Assembly (NCBI GenBank): GCA_034002745.1
Contig: JAVEZY010000010.1
Location: 1 to 64,000, forward strand
DNA: 64,000 bases
Origin: JAITWN01 sp034002745
GTDB taxonomy: Bacteria; Pseudomonadota; Gammaproteobacteria; SZUA-140
Direction: 5' to 3'
The notes under the pieces are model-generated. The model worked only from the letters and a program-made list of their open reading frames with translations, had not been told where the DNA came from and did not search any database. Made by a program: the position numbers and the translations under genes. The first letter of the stretch is position 1. Each line of letters opens with the position of its first letter. This document shows, piece after piece, positions 1 through 8,741 of the stretch.

Positions 1-196
1 CACCCTGCGCAACAATACCGAGCGCCCGATCACCGTGCAGGAAGGGACCAACCAGGTCGTAGGCCAAGATCCCGCCCTGATCCTCGCCGCCTTCCGCGAC
101 GTCATGACCACCGGCGGCAAACGCGGCCGGATTCCGGAACTGTGGGATGGTCAGGCGGCAAGACGTATCGTCTCGACACTGCGGGATTGGCTTTAA
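1..196 (+). CDS. wecB: UDP-N-acetylglucosamine 2-epimerase (non-hydrolysing), C-terminal end
   Basis: Only the last 64 residues are inside the window, reading in frame from base 2 to a TAA at 194-196. The segment TLRNNTERPITVQEGTN is the hallmark C-terminal stretch of the non-hydrolysing WecB epimerase, where the Arg and Glu residues contact the UDP-GlcNAc ligand. The enzyme interconverts UDP-GlcNAc and UDP-ManNAc in the cytoplasm and supplies ManNAc or ManNAcA to surface glycans. It precedes the GT-C/GtrA/GtrB genes with a 140-bp gap, so it probably belongs to the glycan locus continuing to the left. Identification is firm; the rest of the gene is outside the window. Confidence 0.88.
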   Translation, partial: TLRNNTERPITVQEGTNQVVGQDPALILAAFRDVMTTGGKRGRIPELWDGQAARRIVSTLRDWL

Positions 197-336
197 CTGA
201 CTGGAAATAGCACTAAAGGTGCCTTATCCCTGAGCCGATAAAGACCCATCCCTAGATAAGGTGGGCGAATATCAACCATGGCGAAGCGTGCACACTACTA
301 CCGCGGACAACATCTGCGTCATACGAGCCTCTCTCC

Positions 337-1860
337 ATGAAAAAACCCGCAGGTGATAATCTAGAAAGCGCAGGTGAATCAACCATGCCGCCATCTACGA
401 CATCCGGCTCACAAACCGCCCCGAATCATCGCCTCGCCTTGATCGGCGGATCATGGCTGGATCTGGTCATCATCGCCCTGGCAAGCGTGGCTCTATTCGC
501 GACGCCTCTGCAGATGTTCCGCCTGGCCACACCCCTGGACGAATCCGTGCGAATATTGATATCCGGTGCCGTCTGGTTGTTTACAGCCCTGATCGTTTGG
601 CATAAAGCCGGCCCAATATCCCACCTGACAGCATCTCTTACGCAACATTTCGCAAGAATCTCCATCATTTCCTGGATACTGATCGGCCTGGCCTTACGAC
701 TGACGTGGGTCATACTCTTTCAGGCGCAGCCGGGCTCCGATGGAGGCACCTATCTGGCGCTGGCCATAAAGCTGATTGAATCCGGCCAATACAAAGCGGG
801 CGATACCTTTGCGTACTGGCCGGTAGGATATCCGGCGTTTCTGGCTTTCTGGATCTCGATTCTTCCTTCTGCCAAAGCCGCCTTCCTGATATCTAACGCT
901 TTCGTTTTCATTGTCGGTTCGATCGGCGTCGCCAAACTGGGCACGCACCTGGGCGGACCGACGGCAGGAAGGGCTGCAATCGCACTATTTGCCCTTTGGC
1001 CAAATCTCATCTTCAACTCCGCAACGCCGGAAAAGGAAATGTTGGTTCTGGCTCTCCTGCCGTGGGCAACACTATGGCTGTTCCGTGTCGTCGAGAACCC
1101 AGGCCGGCTGCTTTTCGCATTTGGCTGCGGAATACTGTTGGGCTCAGCAACCCTGGCGCAACCTTCTTTGCAGCTATTACCACTACTCGGCGCGATCGCC
1201 CTGGTCATATTCCTCCCAAGCACGCGCAACAGCATCAAGCCCGCGTTACTGGTAATACTTGGAGCGGCAATCATCGTCTCACCCTGGACGATACGCAATT
1301 ACCAGACTTTCGACAAATTTGTTCTTGTATCGACGAACGGCGGGGACGTTCTCTACCGGGCTAACAACCCGATGGCGACGGGAGGATACATGAAAACCGG
1401 AGAGATCGACCTGTCGGACCTGAGCGAACTGGAAAAGGATGCGGTCGGTCGCCGGCTTGCTGTCGAATGGATACGCAACCATCCAACTCAATTCGGACGC
1501 CTGGCGGTAGAGAAACTGATTCTCTTCATGGGGGACGATGCCGTTGGCGTCTACAACACCCTGAAGGTCGGTCGTGCTTCCGACAATACCCTCGTATACG
1601 CACTGCTCAAAGCCACTGCCAACGGATGGTGGATGCTGGCGTGGTTATGCATGGCGGCTCAAGCACTGAACAACCGCCGCCATGCGATCAGGCTGCACTC
1701 GATGTTCTCCCGCACGCCGGTATGGATCTGGTTATATTTGATGTCCTTGCACGCCGTTTTTGAGAGCGCGGGAAAGTATCACGTCCCGATCACTTTCGCG
1801 CTCTGCGTTCTTCTGGCCGTACTAGCATGCGGTCGCAGAGAGGCACAGCATGAGCCATAA
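337..1860 (+). CDS. GT-C type multi-pass glycosyltransferase (ArnT/PMT-like)
   Basis: A 507-residue protein with about ten hydrophobic segments. After the first helices comes a periplasmic-loop region with an acidic pair (QPGSDGGTYLALA near residues 130-142), as in GT-C enzymes that use polyprenyl-phosphate sugars. It overlaps the GtrA gene by 11 bp, and a GtrB-like gene follows, so the three look like a gtr glycosylation cassette in which this is the sugar-attaching enzyme. The first ATG has no obvious ribosome site. A second ATG at 385 is preceded by AGGTGA at good spacing and may be the true start. Base composition is visibly lower in GC than the genes after 3.3 kb, suggesting transfer as a unit. 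The acceptor cannot be deduced. Confidence 0.75.
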   Translation: MKKPAGDNLESAGESTMPPSTTSGSQTAPNHRLALIGGSWLDLVIIALASVALFATPLQMFRLATPLDESVRILISGAVWLFTALIVWHKAGPISHLTASLTQHFARISIISWILIGLALRLTWVILFQAQPGSDGGTYLALAIKLIESGQYKAGDTFAYWPVGYPAFLAFWISILPSAKAAFLISNAFVFIVGSIGVAKLGTHLGGPTAGRAAIALFALWPNLIFNSATPEKEMLVLALLPWATLWLFRVVENPGRLLFAFGCGILLGSATLAQPSLQLLPLLGAIALVIFLPSTRNSIKPALLVILGAAIIVSPWTIRNYQTFDKFVLVSTNGGDVLYRANNPMATGGYMKTGEIDLSDLSELEKDAVGRRLAVEWIRNHPTQFGRLAVEKLILFMGDDAVGVYNTLKVGRASDNTLVYALLKATANGWWMLAWLCMAAQALNNRRHAIRLHSMFSRTPVWIWLYLMSLHAVFESAGKYHVPITFALCVLLAVLACGRREAQHEP

Positions 1861-2248
1861 CGGTTTACACAAAACCTGGCTGATACCGAGATACCTCACG
1901 GCGGGAGCCGTCGGCACACTAGTACACTATGCCGTACTGATTTTGGCGGTCTCCGGTCTGAAACTCTCTCCTGTACTCGGAACGAGCTTGGGCGCTTTGC
2001 TTGGCGCGATAGTCAATTACATTTCCAATTATCATTACACCTTCGCCAGCGGGGCAGAGCATACCAAAGCCCTACCACGCTTCCTGGCCATGGCAAGCTT
2101 CGGCCTGGCCATCAATGCAGGCATTGTAGGCGTAATCGTCAGACTTGGATTTCATTACCTCGTTGCACAGGTTGTCGCGACCTGTTTCGTGGCGATCCTT
2201 ACCTTTATCGTGAGCAAAACATGGATCTTTCAGACATCCAAGGCGTAA
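1850..2248 (+). CDS. gtrA: GtrA family membrane protein (putative polyprenyl-P-sugar flippase)
   Basis: A small 132-residue protein with four hydrophobic segments, the size and topology of the GtrA/DPMS family. The opening region (YLTAGAVGTLVHYAVLILAV), the loop GAIVNYISNYHYTFAS and the terminal SKTWIFQ are typical family signatures. GtrA proteins are proposed to flip bactoprenol-linked sugar from the cytoplasmic to the periplasmic face. The gene overlaps the preceding GT-C gene by 11 bp and the following GtrB-like gene by 28 bp, so translation is probably coupled. Family membership is clear; flippase activity is inferred from characterised relatives. Confidence 0.85.
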   Translation: MSHNGLHKTWLIPRYLTAGAVGTLVHYAVLILAVSGLKLSPVLGTSLGALLGAIVNYISNYHYTFASGAEHTKALPRFLAMASFGLAINAGIVGVIVRLGFHYLVAQVVATCFVAILTFIVSKTWIFQTSKA

Positions 2249-3252
2249 AGACAACAATCCATCACGAACGCGCTCTTCCCTCCAGCATTTCCGTAGTGGT
2301 CCCGGCCCACAACGAGGAAGAAGTCCTGCGCGAATTCTACGAACGCACTGCCGGCGTTCTGAAACAAATCGGGATTCCCTATGAAATCGTTTTTGTAAAT
2401 GACGGAAGCACCGATCACACGCTTCCGATAATGACGCAACTCAGGGAAATGGATCCTCAAATCACCGTAGTAAATCTGTCTCGGAATTTCGGCAAGGAGA
2501 TTGCGCTGACAGCCGGGCTGGATATCTGTTGCGGCGAGGTAGCCGTCGTGATCGACGCCGACCTTCAGGATCCGCCCGAACTGATTTGCGAGCTGTTACA
2601 AGGATGGCGTGAAGGATGCGATATCGTTTATGCGGTCCGCACCGAGCGCGAAGGAGAAACGTGGCTAAAAAGGAAGACGGCAGCCGCCTTCTATCGCGTC
2701 ATTCAATCGGTGAGCCGTATCAAGATCCCGAGGGACACCGGTGACTTCCGCCTGATCAGCAGACGAGCTCTCGATGCTCTCCTCAAACTGCGAGAACATC
2801 ACCGATTCATGAAGGGTCTTTTCTGCTGGGTCGGCTTTCCTTCCAAACCGATATATTATAGACGCGCCCCGAGGGCTGCGGGTAAGACGAAATGGAATTA
2901 CTGGAAGCTGTGGAACTTCGCCCTTGAAGGAATCACCTCATTTACCGTTGCCCCGCTGAAGATCGCAACATACATAGGCCTTGCAATCGCTTCCACTGCA
3001 TTCATGTATGCGGCATACGTGGTGTACAAGACCTTGCGCTACGGAGATCCCGTGCAAGGTTACCCATCATTAATGGTCGTCATCCTTTTCCTGAGCGGAA
3101 CCCAATTGGTCTTTACGGGCATTCTTGGTGAATATCTGGGTCGCGTATTCAATGAGGTGAAGCACAGACCGCTATATCTGGTAAGCGAACTATACCCCAG
3201 CAAGATCATGGAAGACTCTAGACAGGGAAAAGAGCATTTCCGGTTGTCGTGA
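2221..3252 (+). CDS. gtrB: GtrB-like polyprenyl-phosphate glycosyltransferase (GT2)
   Basis: A 343-residue GT-A fold glycosyltransferase with two C-terminal membrane helices (about residues 235-270 and 280-310). Visible motifs are VVVPAHNEEE (about 25-34), NDGSTD (60-65), the metal-binding DAD (112-114) followed by LQDPPE, and RDTGDFRLISRRAL (171-184), all diagnostic of the DPM1/GtrB group. The enzyme transfers a sugar from a nucleotide donor to polyprenyl phosphate on the cytoplasmic side. The start overlaps the gtrA end by 28 bp. The gene ends 7 bp from the convergent VanZ-Wzy gene. Donor sugar unknown. Confidence 0.88.
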   Translation: MDLSDIQGVKTTIHHERALPSSISVVVPAHNEEEVLREFYERTAGVLKQIGIPYEIVFVNDGSTDHTLPIMTQLREMDPQITVVNLSRNFGKEIALTAGLDICCGEVAVVIDADLQDPPELICELLQGWREGCDIVYAVRTEREGETWLKRKTAAAFYRVIQSVSRIKIPRDTGDFRLISRRALDALLKLREHHRFMKGLFCWVGFPSKPIYYRRAPRAAGKTKWNYWKLWNFALEGITSFTVAPLKIATYIGLAIASTAFMYAAYVVYKTLRYGDPVQGYPSLMVVILFLSGTQLVFTGILGEYLGRVFNEVKHRPLYLVSELYPSKIMEDSRQGKEHFRLS

Positions 3253-3259
3253 TTGAAGG

Positions 3260-6200
3260 TCATGATGCACCACAGTCCTTCTGCTTCATGGCAACTGAGG
3301 CAAGAAGCAGAAGGAAAAACAACATCATCAGTCGCGGCGACCAGAAGACGGTGCTGAACAGGCCGATCACCAGGACACCGGTCACCGCGGCCAGGCAGAA
3401 ACCATCGAGCGTGTTGCCCTTCGCCGCGCGCGCCGCGAGGTGGCCGGCGGCGCTGGCGATCAGCAGCACGAATGCCGCCAGCCCGATCCAGCCGAGTTCG
3501 AACCAGATCTGCAGCCACTGATTTTCGATCCGCCAGGGCAGCAGATTGTCGGTGCTCGCGTACCAATGATCCATGCCCTGGGAGAAATCGCCATTGCGCA
3601 GGTGCTCGCTGCCGTCCTCACCGACCAGGCGCAGGCCGGTGATCTCGACCGGCCCGCTGCCTTTGTGATAGGCAAGCGCGAGCGTCATGCCCCGCTGCAA
3701 CCCGGCGAAGCGATCCTCGCCACTCACCGAGAAGCGCCATTCGAGCCGGTTCCATGCGTGGGGCCCGGTGGATGCGGGCACCGTCATTCCCGTGGAAACG
3801 CATCCGTACGAATAGCGCAGGTGCTTCTCGCAGACGAACACGGCGATCGCCGCATCCTCGGCCGCACGCGCCTCGAGCTGCAGGCGATAGCCGGCATCGC
3901 GCGGCAGATCGATGCGCTGGTTGATGTAGAGTGAGTCGCCGCCGCCCAGCCGGAGCCGGGGCCCTTCGCCATCCGTCAGCGCGCCGAAATTCTCCGGGAC
4001 GCGTCCCGCCGGATTTCCGAGCAGGTAGGCCCGGGGAAAGGAGCCCAGCCCCTGCCCCCACCAGTTGATGCCGCCATCGGCGCGCGCCAGATCGATCGCC
4101 AGCGACCAGTGATTGATCCGGGTGTCCAGGTCGCTGCGCACCTGGGTCAGGCGCTGTTCGATGAATCCGCCGGCGAGTTGCGCCATGACCGCGACCGATC
4201 CCGCCGCCAGCACGGCGGCGGCCACGCCCATCCGCAGCGGGTGCGATCTCCCGCTGCGCCGTGACGCGATCGCACTCGCGGCGACGAAGACCGCCACGCA
4301 TGCCCAGGCCGCCATCCCCAGATATCCCGCGCGCGCATACGTAACCGCCAGCGCATACAGCGCCGCGATGAAGAGTGCGAGCGCCGGCAACAGTCTGCGC
4401 GCGCCGCCCCACCAGCCCCAGAGCAGCGCAAACCCTGCCGTCATCACCAGCCAGGTCTCGATGCTGGGGCCGCCGACATGCATATCGGCGAAGGCTCCGG
4501 AAATGCGGTAAATACTGTCGAAATCGAACAGCCCCGGATAGAGCAGACGCTCGCGAATGATCAGGAACACGCCGAGCGCGAGCCCCAGCGTCATGCCGGG
4601 CACGAACCACTGGCGCAGCTGGCGGGCCGGTGCCTGCGTCGACTGGGTCAGCAGCCCGAACAGCAGCACGGCCCACACGAATCCCTTGGCGGCACGAAGC
4701 GCGTTATACGGGCTGGTGTAGTGCGTCCAATCCCACGCATCGGGCAAGCGCCACGGATAAAGCGCTATCAGGACGCCGAGCGCCATCGCGGCCGCGAAGG
4801 CCGCAAGCCCCAGGGCCGGCAGGCGCGGCAGACGCGGCAATCCGGCCCCGGGATTCCAGCGCCAGGCGGCAACCGCCAGCGTGGCAAGCACGAACAGGTC
4901 CAGCTCGTCGAAGAAGAAGCGCCCGGAAAGATGCGACAGGTTCAGCGTCGGCACCAGTGCGGGAATCACCAGCAACCACGCCTCCGGGCGCCGCCACAGC
5001 AGCCAGGCATAGGCGAGAAGCCCAAGCACCAGCCCGAGCGGCAGGATCGGCCAACTCGCTGCCTTGATCAGCACCAACGCTCCCAGTACCACGCCAGTCA
5101 CTCGCATGATCAATGGCGCACCGCTGGCAGCGTGCCCCTCGATCTGCACATCCGGCCTGCCGGGCGGGGGCATCGCATCGGCGGCATGAAACCGAGATAC
5201 CGGCGCCACGCCCGCATCCGGCTCGGGCGCAAGCGTCAGCCGCCGCCAGACCCAGACGAGAAAAGCCCATGCCGCTCCCGCGGCCACCGCCGCGATCAGG
5301 ACATCCGTGTAATCCGGATGGCGCCCGGGGACGAGCAGCTTGGCGGTCTCGATCAGGGCGGCGAGCAGCGCGGCACCCCCTGCCGCGTAACCAAGACCTG
5401 ATCGGGGCGAACGTCCGCCCGCGAACCACAACCATACCGCCGCCCCGACGGGCGCGTACATCAGTGCATGCTGTGCAATGCTGGCGATCGCCGCCGCCTC
5501 GCTCACCAGATAGTGATAGTGGAAAGGCAGGAACTTGGTATCGGCCAGCACCCGTGCCGCGCGCGATGCATCCGGATCGATGCCCGAGAATCCGACATCG
5601 AGCGCAAAGACCAGCAGCAGATAAGGCGCGGCAACAAGCAGGACGATCGTGCGTCCATAGCGACGCATGGTGTCCACCACGGGCATCACGTCGATGCCCC
5701 TTGCCTGCCAGACGAGGCCGAGCAGAATCCCGAAGCCGCGCAGCACCGCGGCGGAACCCTCGCCGATGCCGGAAAGCGTGAGTGACTGCATCGCTTCGAC
5801 GACGACAGCGCAGGCCAGACCAGCGGCGATCAGGCCCGCCAGGGACAGGCGCCCGGCGAAGCGGCGTCCCAGCCAGATGCCGACCGGAACCGCGATCAGC
5901 ACCTCGAGCAGATCCCGCGCGAGACAGCGCAGTCCGCCATCGCATCCCGCCGCGGCCGACCACCAACCCAGATGTCCGGACGCCAGCTTGTTCCGCCACT
6001 CCGCCGCCGACATCACGAAATCGAACGGCACCAGCGCGGCCAGTACATAAACGACGACATACAGCGTCAGCCAGCGATCCAATGTGCCCCGACGCATCCT
6101 GGCGATCCATCCGGGCAGCCGCGGCGCAAACAGGGCCCAGGCCAGCACGCCCGCAAGCGCGCCGGTGAAGTTGCCGCTCATATCGATGAGCGACGGAGTG

Positions 6201-6589
6201 CGCAGCGGGATCCATGCCTGGATGAACTCGACGCTCGCCGTCACCGCAAGGCCGAACAGCGCTACCGCCGCACCGATCGCGACGCGCGACGTGGCGCTGC
6301 GCACGCCGGACGCCAGCCACGCCATCCAGCAGAATCCGAGCGGCATGAACAGCGCGACGTTGGCGACCCATTGCTGGCGGGCGCCGGGTCGCATCGCGCC
6401 GAACTCCATATCGCGATAGATATTCCAGGCTTCGGCCAGCGTCAGGTCTTCGAAGAAGCGGAATGGCAACAGGGTGATGTAGAGCACCGCGAACAGCGCG
6501 CCGAAGGCAAGCCATGCCGACGACCAGACGGTCGCTGCTTGCCGCGGCGACAGCGGCGCCGCCGCGCGCTCAGCAGGAACCGTCGCCAT
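3260..6589 (-). CDS. VanZ-like / O-antigen polymerase-ligase (Wzy) fusion
   Basis: An unusually long membrane protein of 1109 residues. The N-terminal 430 residues contain VanZ-like features (TLLPFRFF near residue 38 and LVPFDF further on) in two similar blocks. The second half is an O-antigen ligase/polymerase with many helices and the typical late motif IDLARADGGINWWGQGLGSF. A soluble jelly-roll-like insert (LYINQRIDL region) lies in the last periplasmic loop. The ATG at 6589 was chosen because it gives a normal VanZ N-terminus and a 20-bp overlap with the upstream beta-helix gene; a longer in-frame extension to 6739 would lie inside that gene. The role is probably periplasmic polymerisation or ligation of glycan. 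It is a second Wzy-type protein besides the one at 19.1-20.5 kb. Confidence 0.75.
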   Translation of the reverse strand: MATVPAERAAAPLSPRQAATVWSSAWLAFGALFAVLYITLLPFRFFEDLTLAEAWNIYRDMEFGAMRPGARQQWVANVALFMPLGFCWMAWLASGVRSATSRVAIGAAVALFGLAVTASVEFIQAWIPLRTPSLIDMSGNFTGALAGVLAWALFAPRLPGWIARMRRGTLDRWLTLYVVVYVLAALVPFDFVMSAAEWRNKLASGHLGWWSAAAGCDGGLRCLARDLLEVLIAVPVGIWLGRRFAGRLSLAGLIAAGLACAVVVEAMQSLTLSGIGEGSAAVLRGFGILLGLVWQARGIDVMPVVDTMRRYGRTIVLLVAAPYLLLVFALDVGFSGIDPDASRAARVLADTKFLPFHYHYLVSEAAAIASIAQHALMYAPVGAAVWLWFAGGRSPRSGLGYAAGGAALLAALIETAKLLVPGRHPDYTDVLIAAVAAGAAWAFLVWVWRRLTLAPEPDAGVAPVSRFHAADAMPPPGRPDVQIEGHAASGAPLIMRVTGVVLGALVLIKAASWPILPLGLVLGLLAYAWLLWRRPEAWLLVIPALVPTLNLSHLSGRFFFDELDLFVLATLAVAAWRWNPGAGLPRLPRLPALGLAAFAAAMALGVLIALYPWRLPDAWDWTHYTSPYNALRAAKGFVWAVLLFGLLTQSTQAPARQLRQWFVPGMTLGLALGVFLIIRERLLYPGLFDFDSIYRISGAFADMHVGGPSIETWLVMTAGFALLWGWWGGARRLLPALALFIAALYALAVTYARAGYLGMAAWACVAVFVAASAIASRRSGRSHPLRMGVAAAVLAAGSVAVMAQLAGGFIEQRLTQVRSDLDTRINHWSLAIDLARADGGINWWGQGLGSFPRAYLLGNPAGRVPENFGALTDGEGPRLRLGGGDSLYINQRIDLPRDAGYRLQLEARAAEDAAIAVFVCEKHLRYSYGCVSTGMTVPASTGPHAWNRLEWRFSVSGEDRFAGLQRGMTLALAYHKGSGPVEITGLRLVGEDGSEHLRNGDFSQGMDHWYASTDNLLPWRIENQWLQIWFELGWIGLAAFVLLIASAAGHLAARAAKGNTLDGFCLAAVTGVLVIGLFSTVFWSPRLMMLFFLLLLASVAMKQKDCGAS

Positions 6590-7832
6590 GCTTCCCGCAT
6601 CCTGTGACGGCGCCCGCCGCGGCGCTCTCCGCATCCCGCATGATATCCGGCGCCTGCAGACAGGCCCCGCCGGAGGAACGGACCGGCGCCCGCGCACGCA
6701 GAACCGCCGCCACCCGCTGCGCATCATCCGCCCCGGCAATCAATGCGGCGACCTCCTCGAACGCGGATTGCACATTCCCGGTCTGGAGTTCCGCCGGAAC
6801 CACATTCGGTTTCTCCGTATACATGACGTTGCCGCTGACCCGCTGACGATGCCCGGGATCCGCGCCGCTCAGTCTCAAGCCCGTCGACCGCGAGGCGATG
6901 ACATTGTCGAACACATCGATTTCGCGCGGCACATCGTTGTGCGCCTGCAGACTGATCGCCTCTCCCCAGGCGTTGACGAATACATTGTCGCAGAGCGACA
7001 CGTGGCCCTCGCCCTGAAACAGGCGCTCATGCGGGTTGTGCAGGAACACGTTGCGGTAGACCAGGTAACGGTCGTCACGCCCGGCGCCCTGCAGCGGCCA
7101 GTGACCGAGCAGCACATTGGGCCGCGCCCTCTCACCGGCACTGCCGCGTTCGCGCTTGCTGAACACGTTGTCCCGGATCACTGTAACCTTGGATGACTGC
7201 GGCATGCCGGCCAGCGCCGGACGCGGCAGCTGATGCTTGATCTGCAGGCTGTAGCCCAGCGTGCGCTCAATCACATTGCCTTCGATCAGCCCGGCGACGA
7301 AGGGCGCGCGCCCATCCGAATTCCCGAGATACATGCCGGTGCCCGCATCGCTGATATGGTTGTTGCGGATGACCCAGTTCCACGCTGGCGCCTTGGTGGA
7401 AATGCCGACATAGCCCTGCGCCGCGTCGTAACCGGAAATCCGCAGATCCTCGAGCGTCACGTCATGGGAGAAACGGGCGCGTCCTTCCGCCACCACCGCA
7501 TGAGCCCTCGCCCCCCTGCCCTCCAGGCGCAGGCGACGAATGGTGACATGCGCGACGTCGATCAGGCTGATGGTGATGGTACCGTCCTGGGCGATGAACA
7601 CGGCTTCGCCGCCCTCGGCCGGACCCTCGATGACGATCTCCCGCCCAGCCCCCCCCTGCAGGCCACGCAGCGGAAGCCCCTTGCGATAGGTTCCCGGCTC
7701 GAGCCGCAGGATGTCACCGGGTCTCAAATCCTTCAGATGAGACCGGTAGCTCTCTGGCCCGGCGATGAATATTTCCGCCCAAGCGCCGACGGAGAGCGAC
7801 GCAAGCCAGATGCCGAACAGAACCCTCGCCAT
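6570..7832 (-). CDS. Secreted right-handed parallel beta-helix protein (polysaccharide lyase-like)
   Basis: 420 residues beginning with a cleavable signal peptide ending ASLSVGAWA. The following LRPGDILRLEPGTY is the standard first coil of pectate-lyase/NosD-like beta-helices. Successive coils with ...RNNHISD..., ...GNVIE..., ...RDNVF... continue to about residue 350. Such proteins bind or cleave acidic polysaccharides in the periplasm or outside the cell, and one member is common in exopolysaccharide loci, perhaps to trim or release polymer. No catalytic residues can be assigned by eye. It is upstream of and overlaps the VanZ-Wzy gene, so the two are probably cotranscribed. Confidence 0.75.
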   Translation of the reverse strand: MARVLFGIWLASLSVGAWAEIFIAGPESYRSHLKDLRPGDILRLEPGTYRKGLPLRGLQGGAGREIVIEGPAEGGEAVFIAQDGTITISLIDVAHVTIRRLRLEGRGARAHAVVAEGRARFSHDVTLEDLRISGYDAAQGYVGISTKAPAWNWVIRNNHISDAGTGMYLGNSDGRAPFVAGLIEGNVIERTLGYSLQIKHQLPRPALAGMPQSSKVTVIRDNVFSKRERGSAGERARPNVLLGHWPLQGAGRDDRYLVYRNVFLHNPHERLFQGEGHVSLCDNVFVNAWGEAISLQAHNDVPREIDVFDNVIASRSTGLRLSGADPGHRQRVSGNVMYTEKPNVVPAELQTGNVQSAFEEVAALIAGADDAQRVAAVLRARAPVRSSGGACLQAPDIMRDAESAAAGAVTGCGKHGDGSC

Positions 7833-8003
7833 ATCACCCCGCCGGAGTCGGTGCCACGCTTCTCAGGAGCCTGCTGCGAATGGCGCAAATGATATCATCT
7901 GCTGCACCCCGCCCAAGAACGCGACGCAACCAAAATCGTAGCCAAGGCTCAAGGGCTCGGGACAACAAATTATCCGACCATCTTACTCATAGGCAGCTTT
8001 GGC

Positions 8004-8733
8004 ATGACAGATATCGTGCACGTGCTGTGGAGGCGGCTGGGACTCGACGTACCGGGTGCTGGATCTGATGGCGCATAGCAGCCCGGTAAAGGTTCAACCG
8101 CACTACATCATCAATCCCGAACGCCGATCGCATCATCTCGAGTTGGCGGCCATCGGACAGATACGAGAACGAGCAATCGAGCGCTGGGGCCATCGCCTCC
8201 TCGCGCCCAGCACGATCGAGGTTGATAGAATCCCCATTTCCGACTTGGCCCAACGACAGCACGACGCACTTGCCAAGCGCTTCAATATCGGCCCCCAGTA
8301 TCTGTGGCTTGCCGAATACGCCCGCAGCGCGAATATCGGCCAGCTCGAATTATGCGTTCATGTGGACGACAAGGCATATAGCGTGGTTACCGCACAAGAT
8401 GTGCATCCGCTGGATGACGATGCTGGCGCTGCCGCCTTTTTCCGCGAACACTTCAGCTTCCCGATCCTGAAGCTGACCAAGCTGCAAATGCGCGACAATG
8501 CACGGGCGAGCGGCTTTGAAGACCTGATGAATCAAACCTGGTTCTGCCAGATCCCCACCCATAACGACCTTCCATGCGGCTTCTGCAACCCGTGCCAATG
8601 GACCATTGACGAGGGACTCGCCTATCGCGTACCGCGCGGACACCGCGTACGCCTGGCTGCTTATCGCAGAATCGTGACCTGGCTGCCAAGCTATCGACTT
8701 CGACAAAACCTGCTGGGATTACTCCGCCGCTGA
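8004..8733 (+). pseudogene. QueC-like PP-loop ATPase, frameshifted in the PP-loop
   Basis: From an ATG at 8004 the frame reads MTDIVHVLW and then loses the PP-loop. The frame that continues to 8733 reads GGWDSTYRVLDLM directly after the same point. Joining the two needs two extra bases around 8027-8033 and would give LWSGGWDST, the ATP-pyrophosphatase signature. The rest (about 225 residues) carries FPILKLTKLQM and a C-terminal zinc-binding cluster TWFC...CGFCNPC, as in 7-cyano-7-deazaguanine synthase. QueC-like genes occur in some polysaccharide loci with unknown roles. Either the gene is inactivated or the assembly has a 2-base error. If read as intact from the internal ATG at 8074, the product would lack its ATP site. 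Base composition is lower in GC than its neighbours. Confidence 0.7.
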
Positions 8734-8741
8734 CGCGGCTC

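Noticed and set aside
4478..5401. Long open frame on the plus strand (307 codons) opposite the VanZ-Wzy gene
   Set aside because: Rich in Gln/Arg/Pro with no recognisable domain; it is the antisense shadow of the 1109-codon gene in GC-rich DNA.
7880..8068. Small plus-strand open frame before the QueC-like gene
   Set aside because: Low-complexity Arg-rich translation with no motif; the real coding signal is the frameshifted QueC-like gene starting at 8004.
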